Below are positions 54,926-63,522 of a stretch of DNA of 64,000 bases, in pieces. Made by a program: the position numbers and the translations under genes. Position 1 is the stretch's first letter, and each line of letters starts with the position of its first letter. The DNA comes from Pseudoxanthomonas sp. Root630 (GTDB lineage Bacteria > Pseudomonadota > Gammaproteobacteria > Xanthomonadales > Xanthomonadaceae): NCBI RefSeq assembly GCF_001427585.1, contig NZ_LMGY01000018.1:124001-188000 (forward strand), in the 5' to 3' direction. Below the pieces are notes generated by a model that saw nothing but the letters and a program-made list of their open reading frames with translations, searched no databases and was not told where the DNA came from.

Positions 54926-55330
54926 CTACAGATAGCCGGTCAGCGCGGGCGCGTCCTGCCAACGGTCGTGCGCGCCGTCCACGTAGGTAATCGGCGCGGC
55001 GGCCAGCTCCTCGGGCGTCGCGTTTTCCAGGCAGCCCAGGTTGATACCGTAGATCCGGTCGCCGTCGGGGACGTTGTTCCCGATGCCGAACGGCCGCACC
55101 CCGCAGGTCCGGCAGAAGTGGTGCGAGTTGCGCAGGCGGTTGAACCGGTACTCGACCAGTGCGTCCGCGCCGGCCAGCAGGCGGAACCGGTCCGGCGCGA
55201 CGATGGCCGGCCAGAAGCGGTTGCGCCGGCAGACCGAGCAGTTGCAGCGATAGGTGGGCTGGGTCAGGTCGATGTCCGCCTCGAAGCGGACCGCGCCGCA
55301 ATGGCAGCTGCCGGTATAGGTCTTCAGCAT
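54926..55330 (-). CDS. GFA (CENP-V/glutathione-dependent formaldehyde-activating) family protein
   Basis: 134 residues. Zinc-binding cysteines are in GSCHCGAVRF, CNCSVCRRN and HHFCRTCGVRPF, the complete GFA/CENP-V pattern. Family members include S-hydroxymethylglutathione synthase (Gfa), though most homologues have unknown substrates. The neighbours do not suggest a formaldehyde pathway. Confidence 0.9.
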   Translation of the reverse strand: MLKTYTGSCHCGAVRFEADIDLTQPTYRCNCSVCRRNRFWPAIVAPDRFRLLAGADALVEYRFNRLRNSHHFCRTCGVRPFGIGNNVPDGDRIYGINLGCLENATPEELAAAPITYVDGAHDRWQDAPALTGYL

Positions 55331-55432
55331 GCGGCCTCCCGTGCCGATATCGGTTCCGGGGTGTAGGGGTTCCCCCGCTGTTTCCGGTCGCCGTCCGGGA
55401 GAATACTGGACCCCAGCCCGCCGGAGCCATGC

Positions 55433-56668
55433 ATGCTGAGGACCCTCGACGTCGCCGACCTCCGCCCCGGCATGTTCGTGCAGAAGCTGGTCGGCCCGTG
55501 GATGCAGCATCCGTTCTGGCGAACCTCCTTCCTGCTGGACGATGCGCGCCTGGCCGAATTGCAGGACAGCGGCGTGGAGCAGGTGATCGTGGACCTGGCG
55601 CGCAGCGAGGTCGAGGATGGCGCGGCCGACGACCCGGGCGCGGCCGATCCCGCGCTGGAGGCCGGCGCGGCATCCGAGCCGGAAGACCTCCCTGTACCCG
55701 ACCGGCGCCGTGTCATCGTCCCCGACGGGCACGTCAGCCTGGGCGCCGAGCTGGCCCGCGCCCGCCGCATCTGCGATGACGGCCGGGAGGCGGTCGAAGC
55801 CATGTTCCGCGAAGTGCGGCTGGGCCGCGGCGTGGATGCCGGGCACGTGCTGCCGCTGCTGGACGAGATCACCGGTTCGGTCGACCGCCATCCCACCGCG
55901 CTGGTCAGCGTGGCGCGGCTGAAGGACGCCGACAGCTACACCTACCTGCATTCGGTCGCCGTGGGCGCGCTGATGGCGATGCTGGCGCGCCAGTTGCAGC
56001 TGCCCGAAGACCAGGTGCGCGATGCCGCGCTCGGCGGACTCCTGCACGACATGGGCAAGGCGCTGCTGCCGCAGGATGTGCTCAACAAGCCCGGCAAACT
56101 GACCGACGAGGAATTCGACATCGTCCGCCAGCATCCGGTGCACGGCGAGCGCCTGCTGCGCGACGGTGGCATCACCCAGGAGGCCATCCTCCACATCGCC
56201 CGACACCACCACGAGAAGGTCAATGGTGCCGGCTATCCGCAGCGGCTGTCCGGTACCGAACTGCCGCTGCTGACGCGCATGAGCGCGATCTGCGATGTCT
56301 ATGACGCCATCACCTCCAACCGGCCGTACAAGGCCGGCTGGGACCCGGCCGAATCCCTGCGTCGCATGGCGGGCTGGCAGGGCCACTTCGACGACACCCT
56401 GCTGAAGGCCTTCGTGCGCAGCGTGGGCATTTACCCCATCGGGGCGCTGGTGCGGCTGTCCAGCGACCGCCTGGCGGTGGTGGTGGAACAGAACCCGGCC
56501 ACCCTGCTGGCCCCGCGCGTACGCGTTTTCTACTCGGCCAAGTCGCGCACCCACGTGCTGATGACCGACATCGACCTGGCCACCAGCGGGGACCGCGAGC
56601 GCATCGTCAGCGTGGAATCCCCGGCCACGTGGGGTTTCCGCGAACTCGAGAAGCTCTGGCTGCCCTGA
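55433..56668 (+). CDS. HD-GYP domain c-di-GMP phosphodiesterase with DUF3391
   Basis: 411 residues. An N-terminal DUF3391 segment (1-about 130, LRPGMFVQKLVGPWM) precedes an HD-GYP domain (about 155-345). HD lies at 205-206 in LHDMGK, and HHHEKVNGAGYP supplies the GYP motif; the remaining metal ligands fit an active enzyme. It should hydrolyse cyclic di-GMP to GMP and so favour motility over biofilm. No membrane segment or receiver domain; soluble. Monocistronic by spacing. Confidence 0.92.
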   Translation: MLRTLDVADLRPGMFVQKLVGPWMQHPFWRTSFLLDDARLAELQDSGVEQVIVDLARSEVEDGAADDPGAADPALEAGAASEPEDLPVPDRRRVIVPDGHVSLGAELARARRICDDGREAVEAMFREVRLGRGVDAGHVLPLLDEITGSVDRHPTALVSVARLKDADSYTYLHSVAVGALMAMLARQLQLPEDQVRDAALGGLLHDMGKALLPQDVLNKPGKLTDEEFDIVRQHPVHGERLLRDGGITQEAILHIARHHHEKVNGAGYPQRLSGTELPLLTRMSAICDVYDAITSNRPYKAGWDPAESLRRMAGWQGHFDDTLLKAFVRSVGIYPIGALVRLSSDRLAVVVEQNPATLLAPRVRVFYSAKSRTHVLMTDIDLATSGDRERIVSVESPATWGFRELEKLWLP

Positions 56669-56744
56669 GCCTCCCTTGGGGAATGTCGATTCCCGCCGCC
56701 GCCATCCGTCGCTGGGGCAGTTCCCATGCCCCAGGAGGCAGACC

Positions 56745-57116
56745 ATGCGGTTCCTTTCGATGATCCGGGTCGACGAGACCACCGGCCAGCAACCCAGCGA
56801 ACGCCTGATGACCGAGATGATGGCGCTCATCGGCGAGATGTCCGCGGCCGGCGTGCTGCTCGATACCGCGGGGCTGATGCCCACCGCGCAGGGCGCGCGC
56901 ATCCGCTCGCGCTTCGGCGAGATCCGGGTGACCGACGGCCCCTTCACCGAGGCCAAGGAAGTCGTCGGCGGCTACGCCATCCTCAAGGCCGATTCGCTGG
57001 AAGAGGCCGTCGGCCACACCCGCCGCTTCCTGCAGGTGCATGGGGACGAATGGGACATCGAGTGCGAAGTACGTGCCATCGAGGAGGCGCCCGACTGCGG
57101 CATGTCCGGCGCCTGA
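56745..57116 (+). CDS. YCII-related (DGPF) domain protein
   Basis: 123 residues. The DGPF-type motif is visible as VTDGPFTEAKEVVGGYAI near residue 65. AGGAGG precedes the ATG, so the start is secure; the frame-extended ATG at 56676 is discarded. YCII-like proteins often sit next to ECF sigma factors or act as small dehydratase-like proteins; no sigma factor is beside it here. Confidence 0.88.
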   Translation: MRFLSMIRVDETTGQQPSERLMTEMMALIGEMSAAGVLLDTAGLMPTAQGARIRSRFGEIRVTDGPFTEAKEVVGGYAILKADSLEEAVGHTRRFLQVHGDEWDIECEVRAIEEAPDCGMSGA

Positions 57117-57256
57117 AGGTCACCGGCCGCCCGCCAACTTCCGGCACGTGGAGGCGGCGGACGCATGCGCCAGCATGGCCCGCCCGTCGCGTCATTCCCG
57201 TGTGACCGGGCAAGGCCTGCAGGCCATTCCCCCGAACAGACGCGAAGGAGTCCTCG

Positions 57257-57688
57257 ATGTCGATGCTTTCCCTGGTCATGGCGGCGGCCGCTGCCACCAC
57301 GCCCGCCCCCGCAGCCGATGCGGCCACCCTGGCCGCGATCGAAGCCACCTGCCTGGACTACATCGATGGCCAGCTCGAAGGCGACCCGGCGCGCGTATCG
57401 CGCGCGCTGCATCCTGACCTGGCCAAGCGCGCCGTGGTCGGCGATACCCCCTACGAGCGCCTGGGCCTGCGTCGCATGTCGAAGGACGAACTGGTCGAAC
57501 TGACCCGCCAGGGTGCGCTGAAGACGCCGAAGGCGCAGTGGAGCCGCAGCTGCCGCGTGCTCGACGTCACCGCCGAAACCGCGGCCGTGCGCCTGGAGAC
57601 GTCGTGGTTTGTGGATCACTTCCACATGGGGCGCTTCGACGGGCGCTGGATCATCGTCAACGCGCTGTGGCACAGCAAACCGCGTTGA
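57257..57688 (+). CDS. Nuclear transport factor 2-fold (lumazine-binding-like) protein
   Basis: 143 residues with a short, possibly secretory N-terminus (AAAAATTPAPAADA) and an NTF2-like cone domain: CLDYIDGQLEGDPARVSRALHPDLAKR and WFVDHFHMGRFDGRWIIVNALWHSKP are typical of the putative lumazine-binding family. It follows the YCII gene after 140 bp. Function unknown. Confidence 0.8.
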   Translation: MSMLSLVMAAAAATTPAPAADAATLAAIEATCLDYIDGQLEGDPARVSRALHPDLAKRAVVGDTPYERLGLRRMSKDELVELTRQGALKTPKAQWSRSCRVLDVTAETAAVRLETSWFVDHFHMGRFDGRWIIVNALWHSKPR

Positions 57689-57703
57689 TCCCGGATACGC
57701 CGA

Positions 57704-58276
57704 CTATCGCGGTGCCGTGTCCGCCGCCGCGCGGAACAGCACCGCGCACAGCAGCCACACGGCGACATACGCAGCGGTGAAGCCCAGCAGGAACGCGCGC
57801 GGCTCCTGCGTGGCGGTTTGCAGTGCCAGGCCGCCTGCAACGATCTGCAGGCCTGCCATCACCCGCAGGGTGCGCGCCATGCCGCGCGCCCGCCGATGGC
57901 TGAGCAGGGCGCCTGCGACGCCTGCCAAGGGAATGGCCATGAACGCCAGATTGAGCGGATGAGAAGGCTCGCCGATGATCCCGACGGCCAGGTTCGCCCA
58001 CACCAGCAGGAAGGCCGCCCCCAGCGCGATCACGCTGGCGCCGAGATAGGCCGGTGTGCGCGCCGCGCGTGCCGCGAGTTCGAAGGCCGCGCAGCCGGCG
58101 AGCAGCATCGCGCCGAACACGGCGAAATCCGATCCCGTCCACGCCACTTCGGACGTGAACCGCATCGCCACCCAGGGCGCCAGCAGCAACGCCGCGGCGC
58201 CGCCCCAGGCGAGCGGGCGCATTCGGCGGATCCATCGGGTCGTGGTGGAAGGAAGCGGCATGCTCGCCATCGTCAT
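57704..58276 (-). CDS. Multi-pass membrane protein of unknown function
   Basis: 190 residues with about six hydrophobic helices from residue 22 on and a basic N-terminus (TRWIRRMRPLAW). No conserved motif recognised. Converges with the NTF2-fold gene with 15 bp between stops. In-frame ATGs at 58276, 58270 and 58261 are possible starts. Confidence 0.6.
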   Translation of the reverse strand: MTMASMPLPSTTTRWIRRMRPLAWGGAAALLLAPWVAMRFTSEVAWTGSDFAVFGAMLLAGCAAFELAARAARTPAYLGASVIALGAAFLLVWANLAVGIIGEPSHPLNLAFMAIPLAGVAGALLSHRRARGMARTLRVMAGLQIVAGGLALQTATQEPRAFLLGFTAAYVAVWLLCAVLFRAAADTAPR

Positions 58277-58384
58277 GTTCCCTGAGCCTGCAGGAGTGCA
58301 GGCGTAGGGTCCGTGCGGGGCATGGGCGGGCGAGGGGGCTTATGTGAAGCGAGTGCGAAGTTGCCGGTTGAGGGCATGGCCGGC

Positions 58385-58885
58385 TCAGGGCGCGGCCGGC
58401 GCGGGGCGATGGCCGTAGCTCAGTACGCGGGTGATCTGCCAGCGGCCGTCCTGTTCGCGCCAGACCATCGTGAAATCGGCCAAGCCGCCGCAATCGCCGC
58501 CCCCGGTCGAACAGAACGTGTGTTCGCCCTGGGCGATCGCGCCGTAGCCGCGGATCGGATACACCTTCAGCGAACCCGGCACCAGCCGGCGCTGGTACTT
58601 GCCGCAGACGTTCTCGCGGGTGCGGCCGATCATCTCGTCGCGCGTCCAGGTGACGCCACCGTTGTCGTGATAGAACTCCACGCCGCTGTCGAAGTAGTCC
58701 GCGTGGCGCGCCAGCTGCGCCGGATCGGCGCACTGGTTGAACGCGTCGAACACCGCGCTGTCGAGCGTACCGACGAGCTGCGAGAGCGCCTCCGGCGTGC
58801 GCTCGGGCGATGGGGTCGCGGCCGCCGTGCGGCCGGCGAACGCGAACAGCCCAAGCCCGAGCAGCACGGGTACGAGCTTCTTCAT
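58385..58885 (-). CDS. Secreted NTF2-like (SnoaL/DUF4440-type) protein
   Basis: 166 residues. A signal peptide (1-about 22, cleaved near TAA-AT) precedes an NTF2-like domain: DAVFDAFNQCADPAQLARHADYFDSGVEFYHDNGG and a C-terminal MVWREQDGRWQITRVLSYGH. It resembles DUF4440 ketosteroid-isomerase-like proteins. Position downstream of a small membrane protein gene on the same strand (29 bp gap) suggests co-transcription. Confidence 0.82.
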   Translation of the reverse strand: MKKLVPVLLGLGLFAFAGRTAAATPSPERTPEALSQLVGTLDSAVFDAFNQCADPAQLARHADYFDSGVEFYHDNGGVTWTRDEMIGRTRENVCGKYQRRLVPGSLKVYPIRGYGAIAQGEHTFCSTGGGDCGGLADFTMVWREQDGRWQITRVLSYGHRPAPAAP

Positions 58886-58914
58886 CGGGTGATACCCCGG
58901 CGCGCGCGCGGCGG

Positions 58915-59139
58915 TCATGCCGGCGTGGCCACGGTGCGCGGACGCGCGCCGAGCAGTCGCGCCGGCAACATCAGCAGCGCATGCAGGAACGCGAACAGCG
59001 CGGAGAAGGTCACGCCTACCAGCCGGAAGGGCAGCGACAACAACCAGGCCACGGGCCACAACACCAGCACCAGCAGGGCCAGCGGCCAGCACAGCACGAA
59101 CAGGATGCACCAGGCGGCAAGCGCGACGAGGGTCTTCAT
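58915..59139 (-). CDS. Small membrane protein
   Basis: 74 residues with two adjacent hydrophobic helices (about 3-26 and 28-55) and an Arg-rich C-terminus. AGGAG precedes the ATG at 59139; an upstream in-frame ATG at 59211 is less likely. Probably an inner-membrane protein of unknown role, upstream of the NTF2-like gene. Confidence 0.55.
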   Translation of the reverse strand: MKTLVALAAWCILFVLCWPLALLVLVLWPVAWLLSLPFRLVGVTFSALFAFLHALLMLPARLLGARPRTVATPA

Positions 59140-59294
59140 GGAGGCTCCTAGGGGCAGGGCACCGGTCATCGGTACGTCGCCATCCTCGTGCCGCATCGTC
59201 GCCGCCGACAACCGGCCCGCGACGAAATGCCTCCGTCGGCGACGGAAGCCGGCTCAGCCGGTCCGAACCGATCGCCTCGATGCGCCCGCGCCCG

Positions 59295-61532
59295 TCATTC
59301 GCGCACGCCGAACGACAGGCAGCTGCTGCCCTGCCACTGGATCTCGAGCGGGGCGCCGGCATCGGCCACGGTTTCCTCCGAGGGGTCCTTGCCGCTACCC
59401 AGGTTGAGCTGGCGGTCCGGCTGCTTGCTCACGCCCACCGTCACCACCAGGCGGCTGCCGGCCGCCAACCTGCGCCCGATCAGGCGCGTGTCCTTCACGG
59501 CAAGGCGTTGCGGAATGCCGGGGTCGAGCAGGCGGCGCGCGCGGCGATCCGCGCCGTAGCTCGCGCGCTGCAGCCACCAGGCCAGGTCGAAGTACTGGCC
59601 TTCGGCGGTGAGCTCGTACACGCCGATCGCGATATCGACATCGCGCTTGTTGAGGGTGAAATCGAGCGCGCCCTCGAACGGTCCCGCCAGTTCGGTGTCC
59701 TGCGCCAGCGCCTCGCCAGTGAAGGCCAAGCCTGCGTGCGGGTCCAGTTGCGGGTTGAGCACGTTCTGCGGCGGCGTCCAGTCGGCGTCGCGGCGATCGC
59801 TGAAATCCACGCGCTGCGTGGCGACCACGCCGGACTGCGGTTGCGGGGAGAGCGCGTAGGTGCCGGCTGCCGGGCCCGGCGCCAGGCACAGCGATTGGCG
59901 GCGTGTCGCCATCGTCTCCAGCGTGTGCGCATGGCGCCAGGTGTCGGCGCCCATGGCTTGCCAGTTCACGCGGTCGGCCAGCAGCGCCGGCTTCGGCGCG
60001 CCCTTGAGCACATGATCGAACCACGCCAGCCGCAAGGCCTGCAGGTTGATCCGCGCGGCGGCATCCGGCGCATAGCCTTGCACGGTCGGCGGCACGCCGG
60101 TCTGCATCGTGATGTGTTCGTAAGGGCCGATCACCAGCGTGTGGTCGGCGTCCGGGCGGTGGCGCAGGTGTTCGCGGAAGTAATGCAATACGCCAGCCTG
60201 TGCACCATCGAAATACCCCGTCGTGGCCAGCACCGGGATGTCGATGCCGGCGAACTCCTGGCCTTGCGGGATCATCGCCTGCCAATACGCGTCGTAGGCG
60301 GGGTGCTGCAGCCATTCGGCGAACAGCGGGTTCGCGCTGCCATCGATCAACGGGCGCTCCCGGTAGGCACGACCGCTCGCATAGGCATCGCGGTCCAGCG
60401 TCGCCCAGCGCGTGCGGTCGTCGTAGCGCGCATCATCCAGCCAACGGCTGCTGGCCGTGTACAGCGGCCACGGATACATGAAATTGAGGAAGACATTGCC
60501 TTCCATCGGGATGTCGATGCCGGGTGCGGCCGACGCCGATGTGGCGATCGCCTTCAGCGCCGGCGGCCGCTGTTTCAACGCGGACCACTGGGCGAAGCTG
60601 TTGTAGCTGCCGCCGAACATGCCCACGCGGCCATCGCTCCACGGCTGCGCCGCGATCCAGCCGATGACGGCGGCCGCATCCACGCCGTCGTGCCGGAAGG
60701 GTGCGTTGGCGTCGGGACTGCGGCCCTTGCCGCGGCTGTAGGCCACGGCGCCCACGTAGCCATGCGCGGCCATCGTCTTGGCATCGCCCCAGGCCACGTC
60801 GTCGTTGGCGTAGACAGTGAACTGCAGCAGCGTCGGCAAGCGCGGTGCGTTCGCGGGACGCACGACCAGTGCGGCGATACCGATGCCCTCCGGCGTCCGC
60901 ACCAGTACGTCGCGGTCGATCCGGTAGCGGCGCGCGTCGTCGTCCTTCAACGCCGCCGCGAACAGCGGCTGGAACTCGGCGTACGCGGCATGCACCTGGT
61001 ACGCACGGACCAGGTCGATGGCCTCGGGCAGCGGCAGCCGCGATCGGTCGGCCACCTTCGCCAGCGCCGCATCGAGATCGCCGCGCACCCTGGCAACGGA
61101 CGTGCCGAACGAGAATTCCGCCTGCAGCGCCGTGCTGTCGTCGAGCGCGCCGAAGCGCTCGGCGAAGCTCTGTCGCCACGCCTGTGCGAACGGGATCCGG
61201 CGCTGCCGCTGAAGCAGCTTCGCGCGTGCATGGATCTCGTACTGGAGGAATACCGGCGGTTGCGACGGCGGGTCATTGCGCAGGGCTCGCAGCGCCTCGA
61301 TGCTGTCGAGCGCCTGCGCGTACTGGCCGGTGACGACCTGAAGACGGAAGCGCGTTCCGAGCTCGCGTATCCGGTCATCGTCGCGATGGACCGCCAGCGC
61401 ATCGCGCGCCAACGTGGCCATCGCCGCATCGGCATGGCGGCCTTGCAGGCCCGCCGGGATGCGGATGTCCTGCGTCTGTGCGAAGGAAGGGAGGGCACAC
61501 GCCGTCAGCAGAAGTCCCAGCAGCAGTCTCAT
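59295..61532 (-). CDS. Secreted CocE/NonD family (S15-type) hydrolase
   Basis: 745 residues with a signal peptide (1-about 19, SFA-QT). An N-terminal helical domain of some 180 residues, not usual for CocE, is followed by the X-Pro dipeptidyl-peptidase S15-type alpha/beta-hydrolase domain (about 200-490) with nucleophile Ser309 in GGSYNSF, then a C-terminal jelly-roll domain (about 510-740). It should hydrolyse esters or acyl amides of unknown kind in the periplasm or outside. Monocistronic by spacing. Confidence 0.88.
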   Translation of the reverse strand: MRLLLGLLLTACALPSFAQTQDIRIPAGLQGRHADAAMATLARDALAVHRDDDRIRELGTRFRLQVVTGQYAQALDSIEALRALRNDPPSQPPVFLQYEIHARAKLLQRQRRIPFAQAWRQSFAERFGALDDSTALQAEFSFGTSVARVRGDLDAALAKVADRSRLPLPEAIDLVRAYQVHAAYAEFQPLFAAALKDDDARRYRIDRDVLVRTPEGIGIAALVVRPANAPRLPTLLQFTVYANDDVAWGDAKTMAAHGYVGAVAYSRGKGRSPDANAPFRHDGVDAAAVIGWIAAQPWSDGRVGMFGGSYNSFAQWSALKQRPPALKAIATSASAAPGIDIPMEGNVFLNFMYPWPLYTASSRWLDDARYDDRTRWATLDRDAYASGRAYRERPLIDGSANPLFAEWLQHPAYDAYWQAMIPQGQEFAGIDIPVLATTGYFDGAQAGVLHYFREHLRHRPDADHTLVIGPYEHITMQTGVPPTVQGYAPDAAARINLQALRLAWFDHVLKGAPKPALLADRVNWQAMGADTWRHAHTLETMATRRQSLCLAPGPAAGTYALSPQPQSGVVATQRVDFSDRRDADWTPPQNVLNPQLDPHAGLAFTGEALAQDTELAGPFEGALDFTLNKRDVDIAIGVYELTAEGQYFDLAWWLQRASYGADRRARRLLDPGIPQRLAVKDTRLIGRRLAAGSRLVVTVGVSKQPDRQLNLGSGKDPSEETVADAGAPLEIQWQGSSCLSFGVRE

Positions 61533-61644
61533 GTCGGTCCGGGGCAGGGAGGGCCGCGGGAGCTTTGCACGCGGGACCGTGGCGGGGGAAGGGCGATGCG
61601 ACGAAACCGTGCCCGTCGCGACGAAACGGGCACGGGGCCTGATG

Positions 61645-62574
61645 CTACCGGTCCAGGAAGGCGACGAGTGCCGGGATCGTCTGCTCGGGCGCCTCTTCCA
61701 TCAGCCAGTGGCCCGAGCCCTGGATGATGATGCCCTCGACGTTGTCGTCCACCATCCGGCCCTGGTCGATCAGGAACTGGCCGCCGGCCTTCTCGCCCGA
61801 CAGCACCAGCATCGGCATCGTCAGTCGGGTCTGTGCGAAGCCCGCGAAGTCCTTCGCGTCCTGCTCGAAATTACGGAAGTACTCGAAGCCGGCGCGCATG
61901 CCGCCCGGGCGTGCGTACTCCTTCGCGTAGAACCGGCGGTCGGCCTCGGGAATCGAGCGCGTGCGGTCGGCGGCGAAGTCGTTCCAGAAGTGCTCGAAGT
62001 AGACGCGCTCACGGCCATCGACCAGCTTCAACGGCGTTTCGCCGTAGAAATGGAAATGCCACAGGTCGCGCAGCAGCCAGACCTTGGTCCAGTCGCCGAT
62101 GCCGGGGATGAAGGCATCCATCAGCACGATGCGCTCCACCTCGTCCGGGTACTGCGCCGCGTACGCGTACGCCACCATCAGGCCGATGTCGTGGCCGACG
62201 ATCCTGACCTTGCGGTAGCCCAATGACGCCACCAGCGCATGGATGTCCTGCGCGAGCGTCTTCTTGTCGTAGCCGCTCTCCGGTTTGGACGACGCGCCGG
62301 CGCCGCGCAGGTCGGGCGCGATCACCACGTGGCGCGCGGCGAGCTTCGGCATCAGCGGGCGCCACATGTGGCTGGTCTCGGCGTAGCCGTGCAGCAGCAC
62401 GATGGGGGAGGCGTCGCCTTCGCCGGCCTGCAGGTAGTGCAGGGTGACGCCGTTGACGGTCGCGGTGCGGTCGTGGATGGCCGCCGTGCCCGCCGCGTGG
62501 GCGGGCAGGTGCAGGGCGAGGACGGCCAGCAGCGCCGTGGTCGCGCGCTGGAAGGAACGCAGCAAGCTGTTCAT
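61645..62574 (-). CDS. Alpha/beta hydrolase, epoxide hydrolase/dehalogenase-like, exported
   Basis: 309 residues. A signal peptide (1-about 28, AHA-AG) is followed by the fold with the HGYAETSHMW oxyanion loop and PDLRGAGASSKP. The nucleophile is Asp129 in GHDIGL, not Ser, which marks the epoxide hydrolase/haloalkane dehalogenase branch; the C-terminal GSGHWLMEEAPE has the catalytic His. AAGGAGA stands before the ATG. It shares strand with the SDR and the LysR target region; the SDR lies 94 bp upstream. Confidence 0.87.
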   Translation of the reverse strand: MNSLLRSFQRATTALLAVLALHLPAHAAGTAAIHDRTATVNGVTLHYLQAGEGDASPIVLLHGYAETSHMWRPLMPKLAARHVVIAPDLRGAGASSKPESGYDKKTLAQDIHALVASLGYRKVRIVGHDIGLMVAYAYAAQYPDEVERIVLMDAFIPGIGDWTKVWLLRDLWHFHFYGETPLKLVDGRERVYFEHFWNDFAADRTRSIPEADRRFYAKEYARPGGMRAGFEYFRNFEQDAKDFAGFAQTRLTMPMLVLSGEKAGGQFLIDQGRMVDDNVEGIIIQGSGHWLMEEAPEQTIPALVAFLDR

Positions 62575-62668
62575 GACGATCTCCTTGGGGTGGGTGTCGC
62601 AAGGCCGACGGCTACACGGTGGCAACGCGGGACCGCGTTGCCGTCGGCCAGGACGGGGTGCGAGGCGC

Positions 62669-63418
62669 CTAGAGCTGGCTCATGCCGCCGTCGGCGATGA
62701 TCTCGGTGCCGACGATGAACGCCGACTCGGGCGACGACAGGTGCAGCACGGTCGACGCGATCTCTTCCGGCGTGCCGAAACGGCCGAGCGGGATCTGGTT
62801 CTGGATCTGCGCCGCCGTCGTCTCCAGCGAAGCGGCATCCAGGCCGAGCTTGCCGTAGAGCGGCGTCGCCACCGGGCCCGGGCTGAGCACGTTGACACGC
62901 GCGCCGCGCGGCAGCAGTTCGGCCGACAGGGTCTTCGCCAGCGAGATCAGCGCGGCCTTGCTGGCGGCATACACCGAGCTGTTCGGCATGCCGATATGGG
63001 CATTGATGGAGCCGTTGATGACGATCGACGCGCCCGGATTGAGCAGGGGCAACAGCGCCTGCACCTGGAAGTACGGGCCCTTCGTGTTGGTGCTGAAGAT
63101 CTGGTCCCACAGCGCTTCGTCCACCTCGGGGAATGCGGCGAACTTCGCCGTGCCCGCGTTGAGGAAGACGGCGTCGAGACGCAGGTCGGCGGCGGCGAGC
63201 GTTGCGGCGAGCGCCTTCGCGTCGGCCAGGCGGCCGGCGTCGTTCACCAGCGCGAGGGTGTCGGTTCCGATCTCGGCTCCGGCTCGTTCGAGCGACACCG
63301 CGTCGCGGCCGGTGATGACGACGCGGGCGCCTTCCGCCGCGAATGCCTTGGCAGCGGCCAGGCCGATGCCGCTGCTGCCGCCCGTCACGAGGATGGTCTT
63401 GTTGTTGAAGCGGTTCAT
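62669..63418 (-). CDS. SDR family oxidoreductase
   Basis: 249-residue classical SDR. TGGSSGIG (cofactor), NAG, Ser in INGSINAHIG, and YAASKAA (Tyr-x3-Lys) are all present; the C-terminal IIADGGMSQL is typical. The ATG at 63418 is the homology-based start. The gene is divergent from the LysR regulator, separated by 104 bp, and is a likely target of it; the hydrolase gene downstream may be in the same operon. Confidence 0.9.
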   Translation of the reverse strand: MNRFNNKTILVTGGSSGIGLAAAKAFAAEGARVVITGRDAVSLERAGAEIGTDTLALVNDAGRLADAKALAATLAAADLRLDAVFLNAGTAKFAAFPEVDEALWDQIFSTNTKGPYFQVQALLPLLNPGASIVINGSINAHIGMPNSSVYAASKAALISLAKTLSAELLPRGARVNVLSPGPVATPLYGKLGLDAASLETTAAQIQNQIPLGRFGTPEEIASTVLHLSSPESAFIVGTEIIADGGMSQL

Positions 63419-63505
63419 GGTGAAGTCCTTCGATGCCAGCCCAATGCTGTGAGCGCATCCTGGCGCAGGGCTGGCGGCTTTCCGTGCCACAATCGCGACG
63501 GACTC

Positions 63506-63522
63506 GTTCGAAGGTATCGAAC
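63506..63522. promoter_or_regulatory. Perfect inverted repeat at the LysR gene start
   Basis: GTTCGA-AGGTA-TCGAAC, a 6-bp dyad with 5-bp spacer, directly abuts the LysR gene ATG at 63523 and lies 88 bp from the SDR start. Position and form fit an autoregulatory LysR-type site. Confidence 0.5.
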
